Part shown: one piece after another, positions 1 to 12,609 of the stretch
Position numbering within the stretch: position 1 is the first letter of the stretch
How the letters are laid out: each line of letters begins with the position of its first letter
Origin: Myxococcaceae bacterium
GTDB lineage: Bacteria > Myxococcota > Myxococcia > Myxococcales > Myxococcaceae
Assembly (NCBI GenBank): GCA_016793095.1
Contig: JAEUJQ010000024.1
Coordinates: 1-64,000 of the forward strand
DNA: 64,000 nucleotides
Direction of reading: 5' to 3'
The notes under the pieces: generated by a model
What the model was told of the DNA's origin: nothing
Database searches by the model: none
What the model saw: only the letters and a program-made list of their open reading frames with translations
Position numbers and translations under genes: made by a program

Positions 1-220
1 CGGGTTGCTCAGTTCGACTTCGCCTTCGTTCGGCCTGCGCTCCTCGGCCTGACGGTGACGAGGGGGTCGCTGGCCTCGTCGACTCCGCCCTCGCTCCCGG
101 CTTCGTCTCACGGGTTGCTCAGTTCGACTTCGCCTTCGTTCGGCCTGCGCTCCTCGGCCTGACGGTGACGAGGGGGTCGCTGGCCTCGTCGACTCCGCCC
201 TCGCTCCCGGCTTCGTCTCA
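1..220. repeat. Perfect 110-bp tandem duplication
   Basis: Bases 1-110 and 111-220 are identical, and the second copy ends where unique sequence begins at 221. The window starts inside the array, so more copies may lie upstream. The unit has no convincing gene and ends 65 bp before the HAD-GNAT gene. It could be a recent slippage duplication, a VNTR-like spacer or an assembly artefact. Confidence 0.9.
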
Positions 221-285
221 CGCTTCTCCTGTCTTCGCGCGAGAGAGAAGCTGCGCAGCGCAGGGTTCTGCGCCAGAACGCCCGC

Positions 286-1323
286 ATGCGCGCCGTGCTG
301 TTCGACATGGATGGCGTCCTCGTGCGCAGCGAGGAGGTCTGGTTCAAGGTGGTGGAGGCCGCAGGGGTGCGCTTTCGCGGCCGACCAGTGACGCGCGAGG
401 AGTTCTTCCCCACCTTCGGCCAGGGCACCGCCACCGACATTCCCGTCTTCGGCTTCTCGTGCACCGTGCCCGAGCTCGACGCCTTCTACGTGCGGGAGTT
501 CGTCAAGCACCTCGCCGCGATCTGGGTGAACCCCGAGGCGCGGCCGCTCGCCGAGCAGCTCCACGCCCGCGGGGTGCGCGTCGGCGTGGTGACCAACACC
601 GTGGCCCCGCTCACCGCCGAGATCCTCAGGCACGCACGCCTCGACGAGCTCTTCGAGGTGCGCGCGACGGCGGACCGGGTCGAGCACGCCAAACCGGCGC
701 CCGATCTCGTGCTGCTCGCGCTGCGCGAGCTCGGCGTAGACGCATCGGAGGCAGTGATGGTGGGTGACTCCCGCTTCGACCGGGAGGCGGCGAGGGCGGC
801 CAGCGTGCCCTTCATCGGCCTCAAGCTGGACGGCGACGCGCGGGTGGAGCGGCTGGGCGATCTTCCGGTCCAGCTCGGGTGGCGACAGGGCTGGCGGCTG
901 CGACCCGCGACGACCGGGGATCAACGGAACGTCGAGGCTCTGCTCACCGCCGCGGGGTTGCCGCTCGACGGCGTGGGCACCCAGTTCCCCGGCGCGTTCG
1001 TCGTCGCCGAGGAGCGGGGCGTGGTGTTGGGCGTCGCGGCGCTCGAGCGCTACGGCAGCGACGGCCTCCTGCGCTCGGTCGCGGTGGCGGCGGATCGGCG
1101 GGGCGGTGGTGTCGGCGGGGCCCTCGTCGAGGAACGCCTCGCGGAGGCGCGCAAGGCCGGGCTCGTCTCGGTCTCGCTGCTCACCACGACGGCGCGTGAC
1201 TACTTCCGCCTGAAGGGGTTCGCCGAGGCGTCGCGCGAGTCGGTATCGCCCGCGCTCGCCGCGTCTGCGGAGTTCGCGAGGGCGTGTCCGTCCACCGCGG
1301 TTCACCTCGTCTGGAGGCCCTGA
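286..1323 (+). CDS. HAD-family hydrolase fused to ArsN2-like GNAT acetyltransferase
   Basis: This is a 345-residue two-domain protein. Residues 1-200 form a HAD-superfamily phosphatase: the motif I aspartates are D7 and D9 in FDMDGV, a motif II Thr lies in VVTNT, a motif III Lys in AKPAPD, and motif IV is GDSRFD. Residues from about 205 onward form a GNAT acetyltransferase that resembles ArsN2-type proteins (RPATTGD start, LLRSVAV and a RRGGGVGGAL acetyl-CoA loop, LLTTTARDYF near the end). ATG 286 starts directly at the HAD motif. The family match suggests phosphate removal plus N-acetylation of a small molecule, but the substrate cannot be read from sequence. It stands alone, with no arsenic-resistance neighbours in view. 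Confidence 0.9.
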   Translation: MRAVLFDMDGVLVRSEEVWFKVVEAAGVRFRGRPVTREEFFPTFGQGTATDIPVFGFSCTVPELDAFYVREFVKHLAAIWVNPEARPLAEQLHARGVRVGVVTNTVAPLTAEILRHARLDELFEVRATADRVEHAKPAPDLVLLALRELGVDASEAVMVGDSRFDREAARAASVPFIGLKLDGDARVERLGDLPVQLGWRQGWRLRPATTGDQRNVEALLTAAGLPLDGVGTQFPGAFVVAEERGVVLGVAALERYGSDGLLRSVAVAADRRGGGVGGALVEERLAEARKAGLVSVSLLTTTARDYFRLKGFAEASRESVSPALAASAEFARACPSTAVHLVWRP

Positions 1324-1919
1324 CCGGTGCGCCGGCTGCGCGGGTCTCCACGTGGTGAGCTCGCGCGAACTCAGCGCGGACGGGTGACGGAGCCGCTCTC
1401 GGGCCTGTGTGCCGACCGGAGGCTGGCGCTGGCGAGCGATCAGGCGATCAGGGGCAGGTCCGCGTGGTGAACTCCTCAGGGCGACCCGAGCGCCCTCGGG
1501 CCTTCACCGCGGCCGGTGAAGCCTCGCTCCAGCTCACCGCGCGTCGTGATGGCTGCGCCGTGTGCATGCCCACCGAACGCAAGGCGACGCAGGCTCTCCA
1601 GGCTTCTGCGCTGGGGCAGTTGGCGCTGTCCGATGCCATCGAGGCGACGCTCGCCGGGAAGATGGACCCCGTGGCGGCGTTGGCGGCGGCGACGGAGGCA
1701 GCAGGCGCTCTCCGGGTGAGCCGACCCGGCGGCGGGGCGCACGCGCCACCCCCGGAGCAGCCACCGCGGGTCGCTCGACCACCGCGGAGCCAGCCGGTCG
1801 GCGACGCGAAGCAGAACGAGGCTCTCTCGGAGGCCTCGAGGCGCCTCGCAGTCCAGCGGGAGCGCCCTTCACGCCTTCGCTGGAGCGCCAGTCGGGCGAC
1901 GCACGTTCACAGGACCGGC
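1324..1919. other. Stretch without a supported gene
   Basis: A plus-strand frame is open here and runs into the CapA-like gene (possible starts GTG 1407 and ATG 1566). Its third-position G+C is lower than in the clear genes and its translation is low-complexity Pro/Arg/Ala. It may be noncoding, or an N-terminal extension of the next gene. I see no promoter, terminator or RNA gene. Confidence 0.4.
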
Positions 1920-2777
1920 TTGTCGAGTGCCTCGGTCCTCTGCGCCGTCTCGCTGGTGTGCCTGTCGGCGTGTGCCCGGAGCACGCTGTCCGAGCGCCCA
2001 CGCGTGCTCTGGTTCGGCGGCGATGTGCACTTCGGGCTCGACGGCGGCGCTGCCCTCGAGGGGCTCTCGCTCGACGGGCCGCTCGTCGTGAACCTCGAAG
2101 GCCCCATCTCGCGTGCGCCGCGTGCGTCGCGCGCAGACGCGCTCTTCAACCCACCCGACGCGGCGAAGCGGCTCGCGGCGGCGCGCGTGATCGCGGCGGG
2201 CGTCGACAACAACCACGCGCTCGACGACGGGCCAGCCGGCGTCGCCTTCACGAACGCGACCCTGCGCGCCGTCGGCATCGAGCCGCTCGGCGCCACCTCG
2301 TCGCCCGTGCCGATGTTGCAGGTCGATCTCTCCCGGGGCGTGCCCGCGGAGCTCCGCGCGCAGCTCGAGGTGCACCGACCAACCGTGCTGCTCCTGCACG
2401 TGCTGGCGCCGCCGCTCTACCTGCCAGAGCCGCCGCTCCGCGAAGCCGTCGAGCTCGCCGTCTCGCAACGTGTGCCCGCCGTGCTCGCCCATGGCAGTCA
2501 CGCCCTCGGCGCGGTGGAGCGACGAGGCGACACCGTCATCGCCTGGGGGCTCGGCAACCTGGCCTTCGACTGCGCGTGCACCACCGAGGACGAGGGGCTG
2601 CTGGTTCGCCTCGAGCTCGAGCCGCAGCGCGTGACGCGCGCGACGGTTGCGCCGGTCCGCGCCGGGCTGCAGGGTCGAGCCGTTCGTCTGCCAGACGACG
2701 CGAGCGCCGACCTCGCGTTGCTCGAGTCGCTGGGCTCGCGGCTTCACCAGAAGACGGCCACTCGCGCCGACTGGTGA
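1920..2777 (+). CDS. CapA-family metallophosphatase-like lipoprotein
   Basis: The protein matches the CapA/PgsA (PGA_cap) fold, which is calcineurin-like. In order it has a GGDVHFG motif (usually GDxxxG), NLEGPIS, an NNHALDDG block typical of the family, AHGSHALG (usually a GHHPHxxQ block), and a late WGLGNLAFD strand. The start is uncertain. TTG 1920 puts a hydrophobic segment and an LSAC lipobox at the N-terminus, giving about 285 residues, which fits an exported lipoprotein. ATG 1566 or GTG 1407 would place that segment internally. The metal-binding His pattern is altered, so polyglutamate-synthesis activity should not be assumed. It converges on mfd. Confidence 0.7.
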   Translation: MSSASVLCAVSLVCLSACARSTLSERPRVLWFGGDVHFGLDGGAALEGLSLDGPLVVNLEGPISRAPRASRADALFNPPDAAKRLAAARVIAAGVDNNHALDDGPAGVAFTNATLRAVGIEPLGATSSPVPMLQVDLSRGVPAELRAQLEVHRPTVLLLHVLAPPLYLPEPPLREAVELAVSQRVPAVLAHGSHALGAVERRGDTVIAWGLGNLAFDCACTTEDEGLLVRLELEPQRVTRATVAPVRAGLQGRAVRLPDDASADLALLESLGSRLHQKTATRADW

Positions 2778-3108
2778 ACTGCGCGCCGGTCGTCAGATCG
2801 ACTCGACGACGCGAACGTCGGGCTCGTGCTCGTCGCGACGCCGACGCCGACGGGTGGCTCCATGGCGGGCGTGAGGAGCGACTCGACGATGGCGCCGGGC
2901 CCGGACCTCCCACGCCGGGGCTCTGCGAGAGGGCGCAGGTCGCAGGCCGCGCGTCCTGGCGCCGGAGGAACGAGCTCCGTCGAGCCGATCCCCGTCGCCG
3001 CGCGGCCCGACACGACGTCGCCCTCGCGCAGGCCGGCGAGGTTGGCGAGCACCGTGTTCTGCCCCGCGCGCCTTCACCCACGGTTCGATGGCCTCGCGCC
3101 AACCGGGC
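2778..3108. other. Convergent intergenic region with a faint minus-strand coding trace
   Basis: This lies between the stops of the CapA-like gene and mfd. On the minus strand a short frame (about 3052 down to 2800) reads like a conserved-protein fragment (LANLAGLREGDVVSG, then a possible C-terminus DVRVVESI in another frame). Two frames would have to be joined, so a decayed gene is possible but unproven. No terminator hairpin with a U-tract is visible. Confidence 0.25.
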
Positions 3109-6804
<3,696 letters not shown>

Positions 6805-6889
6805 GGGTGGCTCGCTCGAGGCAGCGGTCGACCCCGGGAGGAGCAACGCGAACGTCACGCTGGTCGGCCGGCGCATCGGCTCGTCCCGC

Positions 6890-7156
6890 TCACTTCGTGC
6901 ACGGCGACTGCATGGGCGACGACGTCGGCGCGGCGACGCAGAACGTGAGGCCGTTCGCGTCCGAGCCGCAGCCGCACCCGTCGGGGCAGGGGCAGGGCTT
7001 CGCGCAGACGCGGGCGCACTCGGCCCGGCACGTGCCGTCGCGCAGGGCGACGCAGACCAACCCGGCCCGGCAGCCGCCGACGCCGCAGCCATCACCCGTC
7101 GCGCCGCAGCCGCTCGCGACGAGGCCGGCCACCAGCACGAGCACGAGCCGCGTCAT
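6890..7156 (-). CDS. Small cysteine-rich lipoprotein
   Basis: The 88-residue protein has a short signal peptide and an ASGC lipobox followed by about 65 residues containing many cysteines (patterns CGVGGC, CAKPCPC, CGCG), probably disulfide-bonded. ATG 7156 overlaps the stop of the upstream subtilase by an ATGA tetranucleotide, so the two are likely translationally coupled. Longer in-frame starts would destroy the signal peptide. The function is unknown. The Cys-rich part resembles the C-terminus of the neighbouring protease, so it may have arisen from similar modules. Confidence 0.75.
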   Translation of the reverse strand: MTRLVLVLVAGLVASGCGATGDGCGVGGCRAGLVCVALRDGTCRAECARVCAKPCPCPDGCGCGSDANGLTFCVAAPTSSPMQSPCTK

Positions 7157-9687
7157 TCGCAGTAGCCGCTCGCCTGGTTGCACGTCTGCGGCGCGTCGCA
7201 GAAGTCCTGAATCGTCGCGCACGCGGGAATGCACACGCCGGCGCCCGCGCCGTCGTCCTCACAGACGTAGTTCGCGCGGCAGGTCGATTGGCCGCGCCGC
7301 GGCGCCGTGCAGGTGTCGAGGCAGAGCGACACGGTCTGGCCCGAGAGGCACTTCGAGCCCGCGGGGCAGGCTGCCGAGGCGCAGTCGCGCGTGCAGTAGC
7401 CCTGCGGGAAGCCGGTCGCGCACACGCCGCCGGCGCCGCACATCGGGTCGCCGGTGCACGCCGTGCCGATGACGCGTGCCTCGTCGCCGCTCAGGTTCAC
7501 CTGCGGCGCCACCACGAAGTTCCTTCCCGTCACGTTCGCGCCGTCGGCCACCGCGATGGCTTTGGGCGAGTCGGTGTTCGGCCACAGGCCCACTGGCTCG
7601 TTGTCTTCGAACTGGCCGTTGCCGTTGGCGTCCTGCGCGGCGAACAGGAAGTACGTACCCGGAGGCGCGGACACGGTGTAGCTGAAGGCGTTGACGGCCG
7701 TCGCCTCGGTCACCCCTGCCACCTTCCACTCGCCGTTGACCTGATGCACCAGGGCGACCGCCACCGGCCGCCCGCTCGCCCCGCCGGGCCGCAGCTTCAC
7801 GCCGATGTTCGCCGAGCCGCCGTTCGACGCGACGTCGATGGTGGCTGCGGCCGTCATGCCGTCGGGCAGCCCCTGGAGATCGGCCGTCACCTGCACCGAC
7901 GCGCTCTGGCCCGCCGGCACCGTGCGACCCCCGCCGCCCTGGAACGAGAGGCGCGAGCCGTTGGCGCCGCCCGCGGTGAACGTCACCGTGAGGGGCATGC
8001 CGCCGACGTTGGTGACGCTGACCGTCTGCGTCGCCGCCGCCGAGGTGAAGAAGAGCTCGGTGGCGCTCAGCGAGAGCTTCGCCGGCCCGGTCGGTTGCAT
8101 GCCCGACACGCGGAGCAGCGCGGCGTGCACGTTGACGAGCCCGGCCCCGCACCCCTCGTTGCACCGGGAGGCCGGGTTCGCGGTCTCGGTGAGGATCTGC
8201 TTCGCCTGCGCGAACGTGAGGCCCATGTTGCGTGCCTTCATGAGCGAGACGATGCCGGCGACGTGCGGCGTCGCCATCGAGGTGCCCTGCTCGAAGGAGT
8301 ACGTCGGCGCCCCGGTGGCGTCGTTCTTCACGGTGGACAGCACGCCGTCAGGGTTGTTGTCGCCGTTGGAGTCCTCGGCCACCTCTCCGCCCGGCGCCAT
8401 CACGTCGATGCGGGCGCCGAAGTTCGAGTAGCTCGCGCGCGTGCCGTTGAAGCGGGTGGCGCCGATGCACAGCACACCCGACTGGTTGCAGGGCGTGAAG
8501 CCTTGCGCGTCGACCGCGTCGTTCCCCGCGGCGATGACGTAGATGGCGTTGCGCGCCGCGCCCTGGTCGATGGCGTCCTGGTACGTCTGGGTCGGCTGGC
8601 CCTGGCCGCCGAGGCTCACGCTGACGACCTGCGCAGGGTTCGCGTTCGCGGGCATGCCAGGCACGGCGACGCCCGCCGCCCACGCCAGCCCTGCCGCGAT
8701 GTCGAAGTCGGTGCCCCCTCCCTTCCCGAGCACCCGCACCGGCACGATGCGCGCGTTCCAGTTCACGCCCGCGATGCCTGCGCCGTTGTCGGTGACGGCC
8801 CCGATGGTGCCCGCGCAGTGCGAGCCGTGCCAGCTCGACTGGCTGTTGGGCAGATCGCGGCCTGGATCGGTGGCGTTCGAGTCGCGGCCGTCGCCGTCCA
8901 TCGCGCGATCAGGGTCCTCGATGAAGTCGGCGCCCGGCAGCACGCGCGCGTCGAGGTCGGGGTGCGAGATGATGCCCGTGTCGACGACGGCCACGGTGAC
9001 GGCCGCGGTCGCGCCCTTCTCGAGGTCCCACGCGGCGGGCATGTTGATGGGCACGAGGTGCCACATCGTCGCGTAGAGGCTGTCGTTGGGCACCGCGAGG
9101 GCGTGCCGCACGTGGTTGAGCTCCACGAACTTCACGCCACGCAGGCGCGAGGCGGGCGCGACGAGCTCGCGGGTCTCTCCGCCGGTCAACGGCCGGCCGT
9201 CTTCACGACGGAAGCGCACCAGGTGCAGGAAGTCCGAGGCAAAGCCGCCGTGCGCGGCGACGAGGCCAGGCAGCGCGAGCCGCTCGAGCACCTCGTGGGC
9301 AGGCAGCTTCTCGTGCATGCGGACGATGAGCTCGGACTCGATGAAGCGCGAGGGCTCACGCACGCCGAGGAGCCTCCCCGACGTCCCGAAGCGTGGAGGC
9401 GGGCTGAAGGCGCGGTCGAGAGAGCCCGGCGGCGCCTGCCGCGCGGGGCTGGGACGCCCGGCGTTCATCACCGCGAGCGCAGCGGCCTTGAGCTGGCCCT
9501 CGACGACAGCCGGCCGCTGCACCGAGTCAGCGCCGCGGAAGGGCGTCACGGTGCCGCTCACCCGGCCCTGGGCCCCTGCGATGCCTCCGCCAAAGCTCCC
9601 GCCGTCAGGCTCGTTGAAGAGGTCGTCGCAGGAGCAGCCTGGCACGAACGGAAGCACAGCGAGGAGACTGAGCAGGGCGCGTCGCAT
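7153..9687 (-). CDS. Secreted subtilisin-family (S8) serine protease with Cys-rich C-terminus
   Basis: The 844-residue protein begins with a signal sequence and a PGC lipobox-like site. The peptidase S8 domain (about 220-510) contains D236 in AVVDTGI, H287 in WHGSHCAG, the oxyanion Asn389 in AAGND and S470 in GTSMATPHVAG, so it should be active. A pro-region precedes it. It is followed by an Ig-like/DUF1573-type beta domain (about 540-640), a second beta domain (NGNGQFEDNEP) and a C-terminal cysteine-rich region with repeated CxxxxxC spacing. It is encoded 12 bp after a small secreted protein and overlaps the next lipoprotein gene, giving a three-gene export operon. It probably acts extracellularly or at the cell surface. 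Confidence 0.93.
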   Translation of the reverse strand: MRRALLSLLAVLPFVPGCSCDDLFNEPDGGSFGGGIAGAQGRVSGTVTPFRGADSVQRPAVVEGQLKAAALAVMNAGRPSPARQAPPGSLDRAFSPPPRFGTSGRLLGVREPSRFIESELIVRMHEKLPAHEVLERLALPGLVAAHGGFASDFLHLVRFRREDGRPLTGGETRELVAPASRLRGVKFVELNHVRHALAVPNDSLYATMWHLVPINMPAAWDLEKGATAAVTVAVVDTGIISHPDLDARVLPGADFIEDPDRAMDGDGRDSNATDPGRDLPNSQSSWHGSHCAGTIGAVTDNGAGIAGVNWNARIVPVRVLGKGGGTDFDIAAGLAWAAGVAVPGMPANANPAQVVSVSLGGQGQPTQTYQDAIDQGAARNAIYVIAAGNDAVDAQGFTPCNQSGVLCIGATRFNGTRASYSNFGARIDVMAPGGEVAEDSNGDNNPDGVLSTVKNDATGAPTYSFEQGTSMATPHVAGIVSLMKARNMGLTFAQAKQILTETANPASRCNEGCGAGLVNVHAALLRVSGMQPTGPAKLSLSATELFFTSAAATQTVSVTNVGGMPLTVTFTAGGANGSRLSFQGGGGRTVPAGQSASVQVTADLQGLPDGMTAAATIDVASNGGSANIGVKLRPGGASGRPVAVALVHQVNGEWKVAGVTEATAVNAFSYTVSAPPGTYFLFAAQDANGNGQFEDNEPVGLWPNTDSPKAIAVADGANVTGRNFVVAPQVNLSGDEARVIGTACTGDPMCGAGGVCATGFPQGYCTRDCASAACPAGSKCLSGQTVSLCLDTCTAPRRGQSTCRANYVCEDDGAGAGVCIPACATIQDFCDAPQTCNQASGYCE

Positions 9688-9699
9688 GGAAGCCTCCGG

Positions 9700-10041
9700 T
9701 CACTTCGAGCAGGCGTCGATCTCTTTGACGGTCTTCGCCTTGAGCAGGCACAGCTCGGCCTTCTTGTCGTAGCGGGCGGGACAGTCCTTCTTGAGCTCGG
9801 TGAGCTTCGGGTCCGCGAGCGCTTCCCGCTTCGCGAGGCGCTCAGTCACCTCCCGCTCCTTCGGCGACATCTTCTTCACCTCGGGGTCGTCGGCCAGGGA
9901 CTCGGTCAGCGCCACCAGGACGATGTGCTCGACGAGCTTGTCGCAGGCGGTGGCCGAGAGGTCGGGCTTCGCCCCGCCGTCCCGTGACTGGGCGACGACG
10001 CCGGTGGAAGAGAGGAGCACCGCGACGAGCAGTGGACGCAT
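9700..10041 (-). CDS. Small secreted hypothetical protein
   Basis: The 113-residue protein has a signal peptide (cleavage probably after VVAQS) and a charged helical mature part with three cysteines. I do not recognise a family. It is the first gene of the run leading into the subtilase (12-bp gap), so it could be a co-secreted partner or inhibitor; this is inference from position only. Confidence 0.75.
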   Translation of the reverse strand: MRPLLVAVLLSSTGVVAQSRDGGAKPDLSATACDKLVEHIVLVALTESLADDPEVKKMSPKEREVTERLAKREALADPKLTELKKDCPARYDKKAELCLLKAKTVKEIDACSK

Positions 10042-10091
10042 GGGCGCGGGTTATCGCAGAGCCGGCGGGCCCCGTCACCGGCTCTCGGCCC

Positions 10092-10748
10092 TCACTCCAA
10101 CAGGTAGACGATGACCGCCGCGACGGCGGCGCTCGCGGCCAGAATCCACGCGATGTTGGCGCCGGTGGCGTTGGCGCGGGCCGCCGCGGCTTTGTCTCCG
10201 AACTCCCGGTCGGTGCGCGCCTCGTTCGCTTGAATGGCGAGGTTCCGCGCGTTCACCCCGAGGCCGACCGCGACCGCCATCGAGACTCCTGCGGTGATGC
10301 CGAGCACCATCGGGCCGGGGTGCCGCTCGAACAGCGAGGGCGGAGCAGGTGGTGGCCTGGGCTCGAGCTTCGGCTGCCGGGGCGCGTCTGGAGGCAGATC
10401 GCTGTCCGGCAACGGCTCGGGTGGCGCCTGGAGCGACCGCTTCACCTTGAGGAAGAGATCGACGGCCTTGGGGCTCGAGTAGGGCGGCAGGTCGGCCGTC
10501 TCGTCGATGCGCAGCGCTGTGCGGAAGTGCTCGGCGGCCTTCTTCGCCTGCCCGAGGTTGAAGCGGCACAGCCCCGCGTACAGCTCGATGTCGCGCAGCT
10601 CGTCCTTCGTGGACTGCCACTGAGAGGAGGCCTGCGCGAGGCGCTCGACGCACTGCTCGAAGTCGAGGCCTTCGTAGAGCTCCTTCCCCTGGGCGAGGAA
10701 GGGGTTCGGCTGCGCCCCGAGCGCGAGGGCAACCACGAGCGCCGTCAC
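10092..10748 (-). CDS. TPR-like envelope protein with two C-terminal membrane segments
   Basis: The 218-residue protein starts at GTG 10748, overlapping the stop of the upstream lipoprotein gene (GTGA); longer starts give nonsense N-termini. A signal-like segment (VTALVVALALGA) is followed by TPR-like helices (FLAQGKELYEG, AGLCRFNLGQAKKAAEHFRTAL), a proline-rich linker and two hydrophobic segments at the C-terminus. The arrangement is common among myxobacterial envelope proteins of unknown role. Coupling to the LamG-like lipoprotein suggests a shared function. Confidence 0.75.
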   Translation of the reverse strand: MTALVVALALGAQPNPFLAQGKELYEGLDFEQCVERLAQASSQWQSTKDELRDIELYAGLCRFNLGQAKKAAEHFRTALRIDETADLPPYSSPKAVDLFLKVKRSLQAPPEPLPDSDLPPDAPRQPKLEPRPPPAPPSLFERHPGPMVLGITAGVSMAVAVGLGVNARNLAIQANEARTDREFGDKAAAARANATGANIAWILAASAAVAAVIVYLLE

Positions 10749-11659
10749 GGGACGTCTCCCAGCACCGCGTCGGCGTCTTCCGCGAGCTGCCAGCTGTTCA
10801 GCGTGACCGAGAACGGGCCGCCGTCGGTCGGGCCGTCGAGGCGCATGATGCCCAGCCGGAGACGATCGGGAGGAGCGGGCGTCGAGGTCGAGGGCAGGTT
10901 CACCTGACCGAGCAGCTGGCCGTTGAGCCACACCGCCCGGGTGGCGCCCCGACGCCAGCGCACCTCGAAGAGGTAGTCGCCCCGCTGCCACCCACCGTCG
11001 ATGGCGTAGCGCGCAGAGACGGCCGAGTCGGCCACCGTCATCGCCTGGCTCGACACCACGAGCTCGTTGGTGGGCGCGATGGCGAGCTGCAGGTGCACCC
11101 CGCTGGGCTGGGCGCCGAGCTCGACGAACGGCGCGTTGCCGACCAGGCGGGGCACCGCGCCCAGCGTCAGGCGGCCGCGAACCCGGCCTTCGGCGCGCGT
11201 GGGCAGGCGCAGCGGCGGCAGCACGTTCGCCGAGGCGGTGTCTTCGGCGTCGCGTGACGACATCACCGAGGCCACCACCAGGTTGCCGCGCGAGGGATCG
11301 ATCGTGGCGTCACAGCCCGTGTCTTCGGTGACGTCAGAGAAGCCGTGTACGCGCTGCTGCCAGATGGGCTGCGGACCGGCGTCGACCGCTCCGCCGGCGA
11401 CGCCTCCGCCCGTCGTGCCCCCCGCCGCGCCGCCTCCCGCCACGCCTCCAGACGAGCCCCCGGCCGCGCCGCCCGCGCCGCCCCCGCCTGCGCCAGCGTC
11501 GAGCTCCGTGTCCGCGAAGCAGGCGCCCGCGACGCAGCGCCTCGGCTCGCGACACGGGTTGGCGTCGTCGCAGGCGCGGCCCGGGCGATCATCGAGCTCG
11601 ACGAAGCAGCCGGCGAGCGCCACGAGCGCGACGGCGAAGAGGCGGAGCCAGCCGGACAC
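10745..11659 (-). CDS. Lipoprotein with Gly-rich linker and LamG-like domain
   Basis: GTG 11659 gives a compact signal peptide ending in a LAGC lipobox and a protein of 304 residues; GTG 11695 would add 12 residues. After the lipobox there is a Cys-rich CDDANPCREPRRC segment, then a Gly/Ala linker (GGVAGGGAAGG type). The C-terminal half looks like a concanavalin/LamG beta-sandwich (HLQLAIAPTNELVV, WLNGQLLGQVNL). This suggests a surface-displayed carbohydrate- or protein-binding lipoprotein. The specific role is unknown. Confidence 0.75.
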   Translation of the reverse strand: MSGWLRLFAVALVALAGCFVELDDRPGRACDDANPCREPRRCVAGACFADTELDAGAGGGGAGGAAGGSSGGVAGGGAAGGTTGGGVAGGAVDAGPQPIWQQRVHGFSDVTEDTGCDATIDPSRGNLVVASVMSSRDAEDTASANVLPPLRLPTRAEGRVRGRLTLGAVPRLVGNAPFVELGAQPSGVHLQLAIAPTNELVVSSQAMTVADSAVSARYAIDGGWQRGDYLFEVRWRRGATRAVWLNGQLLGQVNLPSTSTPAPPDRLRLGIMRLDGPTDGGPFSVTLNSWQLAEDADAVLGDVP

Positions 11660-11763
11660 CCGCCTGACGTACCACCTCGCCGCCGGGGCCGTCACGTGCG
11701 AGCGGTGCCGGGCGGCGTCAAGGGGACAGTCGACACCGACGGCGGGGCGGGTAGAACCCCGTC

Positions 11764-12609
11764 GTGGGCCTCGGAGACTCGGTCAAGGACAGCCTCAGGC
11801 AGTGGACGCTCGCGATGGGCGGCGAAGATCTCGACGAGCGCCTGCGCGGCAATCGCTCGGAGAACGAGTACGGGGTCGATCCGTTCGGCTTCTCGCTCGA
11901 CTATGCGCTCTCGGCGGTCGGGCCGCTGCTCTGGCTCTACAAGCACTACTTCCGCGCGCGCACGTTCGGCATCGAGCACGTGCCGGCGGGTCGGGTGCTG
12001 CTCGTCTCGAACCACGGAGGCCAGCTGCCCTTCGACGGCATGATGATCGGCTGCGCGATCCTCACCGAGGCGAAGCCGCCCCGCGTCGTCCGCTCGATGG
12101 TGGAGAAGTGGGTCGGCTCGCTGCCGTTCGTCTCGACGTTCTTCTCGCGCATCGGCCAGATCGTCGGCACTCCGGAGAACTGCCGGCGTCTGCTCGAGGC
12201 CGACGAGGCCATTCTGGTGTTCCCCGAAGGCGTGAAGGGCATCTCGAAGCTCTACGCGCAGCGCTACCAGCTCCAGGACTTCGGGCTCGGCTTCATGCGG
12301 CTCGCGCTCGAGACGAAGACGCCCATCGTGCCGGTGGCGGTGATCGGCAACGAGGAGCAGGCGCCCGCGCTGCTCAACCTGAAACCCATCGGCAAGCTCT
12401 TCGGCATGCCGGCCTTCCCGATCACCCCGTACGGCCTGCCGCTGCCCCTCCCCACGAAGTACCGCATCTACTTCGGTGAGCCGCTCCACTTCTCGGGCCG
12501 CGGCGACGACGAAGACGCCGAGCTCGAGAAGAAGGTGAAGGTGGTGAAGGGCGCGATCCAGTCGATGCTGGAGAAGGGCCTGGCCGAGCGGAAGGGGATC
12601 TTCTTTTGA
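11764..12609 (+). CDS. Lysophospholipid acyltransferase (PlsC/MGAT-like)
   Basis: The 281-residue protein begins at GTG 11764. It carries the LPLAT signature: a catalytic His in NHGGQLPFDG, then FPEG (motif III) and the VPVAVIGNEE block (motif IV). The spacing between His and Asp is HX6D rather than the usual HX4D of PlsC, as in MGAT/DGAT-like bacterial acyltransferases. It probably transfers an acyl chain to a lysolipid or glycerolipid at the inner membrane. Its stop overlaps the start of the SDR gene (TTGA), so a joint lipid-modification pathway is likely. Confidence 0.85.
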   Translation: MGLGDSVKDSLRQWTLAMGGEDLDERLRGNRSENEYGVDPFGFSLDYALSAVGPLLWLYKHYFRARTFGIEHVPAGRVLLVSNHGGQLPFDGMMIGCAILTEAKPPRVVRSMVEKWVGSLPFVSTFFSRIGQIVGTPENCRRLLEADEAILVFPEGVKGISKLYAQRYQLQDFGLGFMRLALETKTPIVPVAVIGNEEQAPALLNLKPIGKLFGMPAFPITPYGLPLPLPTKYRIYFGEPLHFSGRGDDEDAELEKKVKVVKGAIQSMLEKGLAERKGIFF

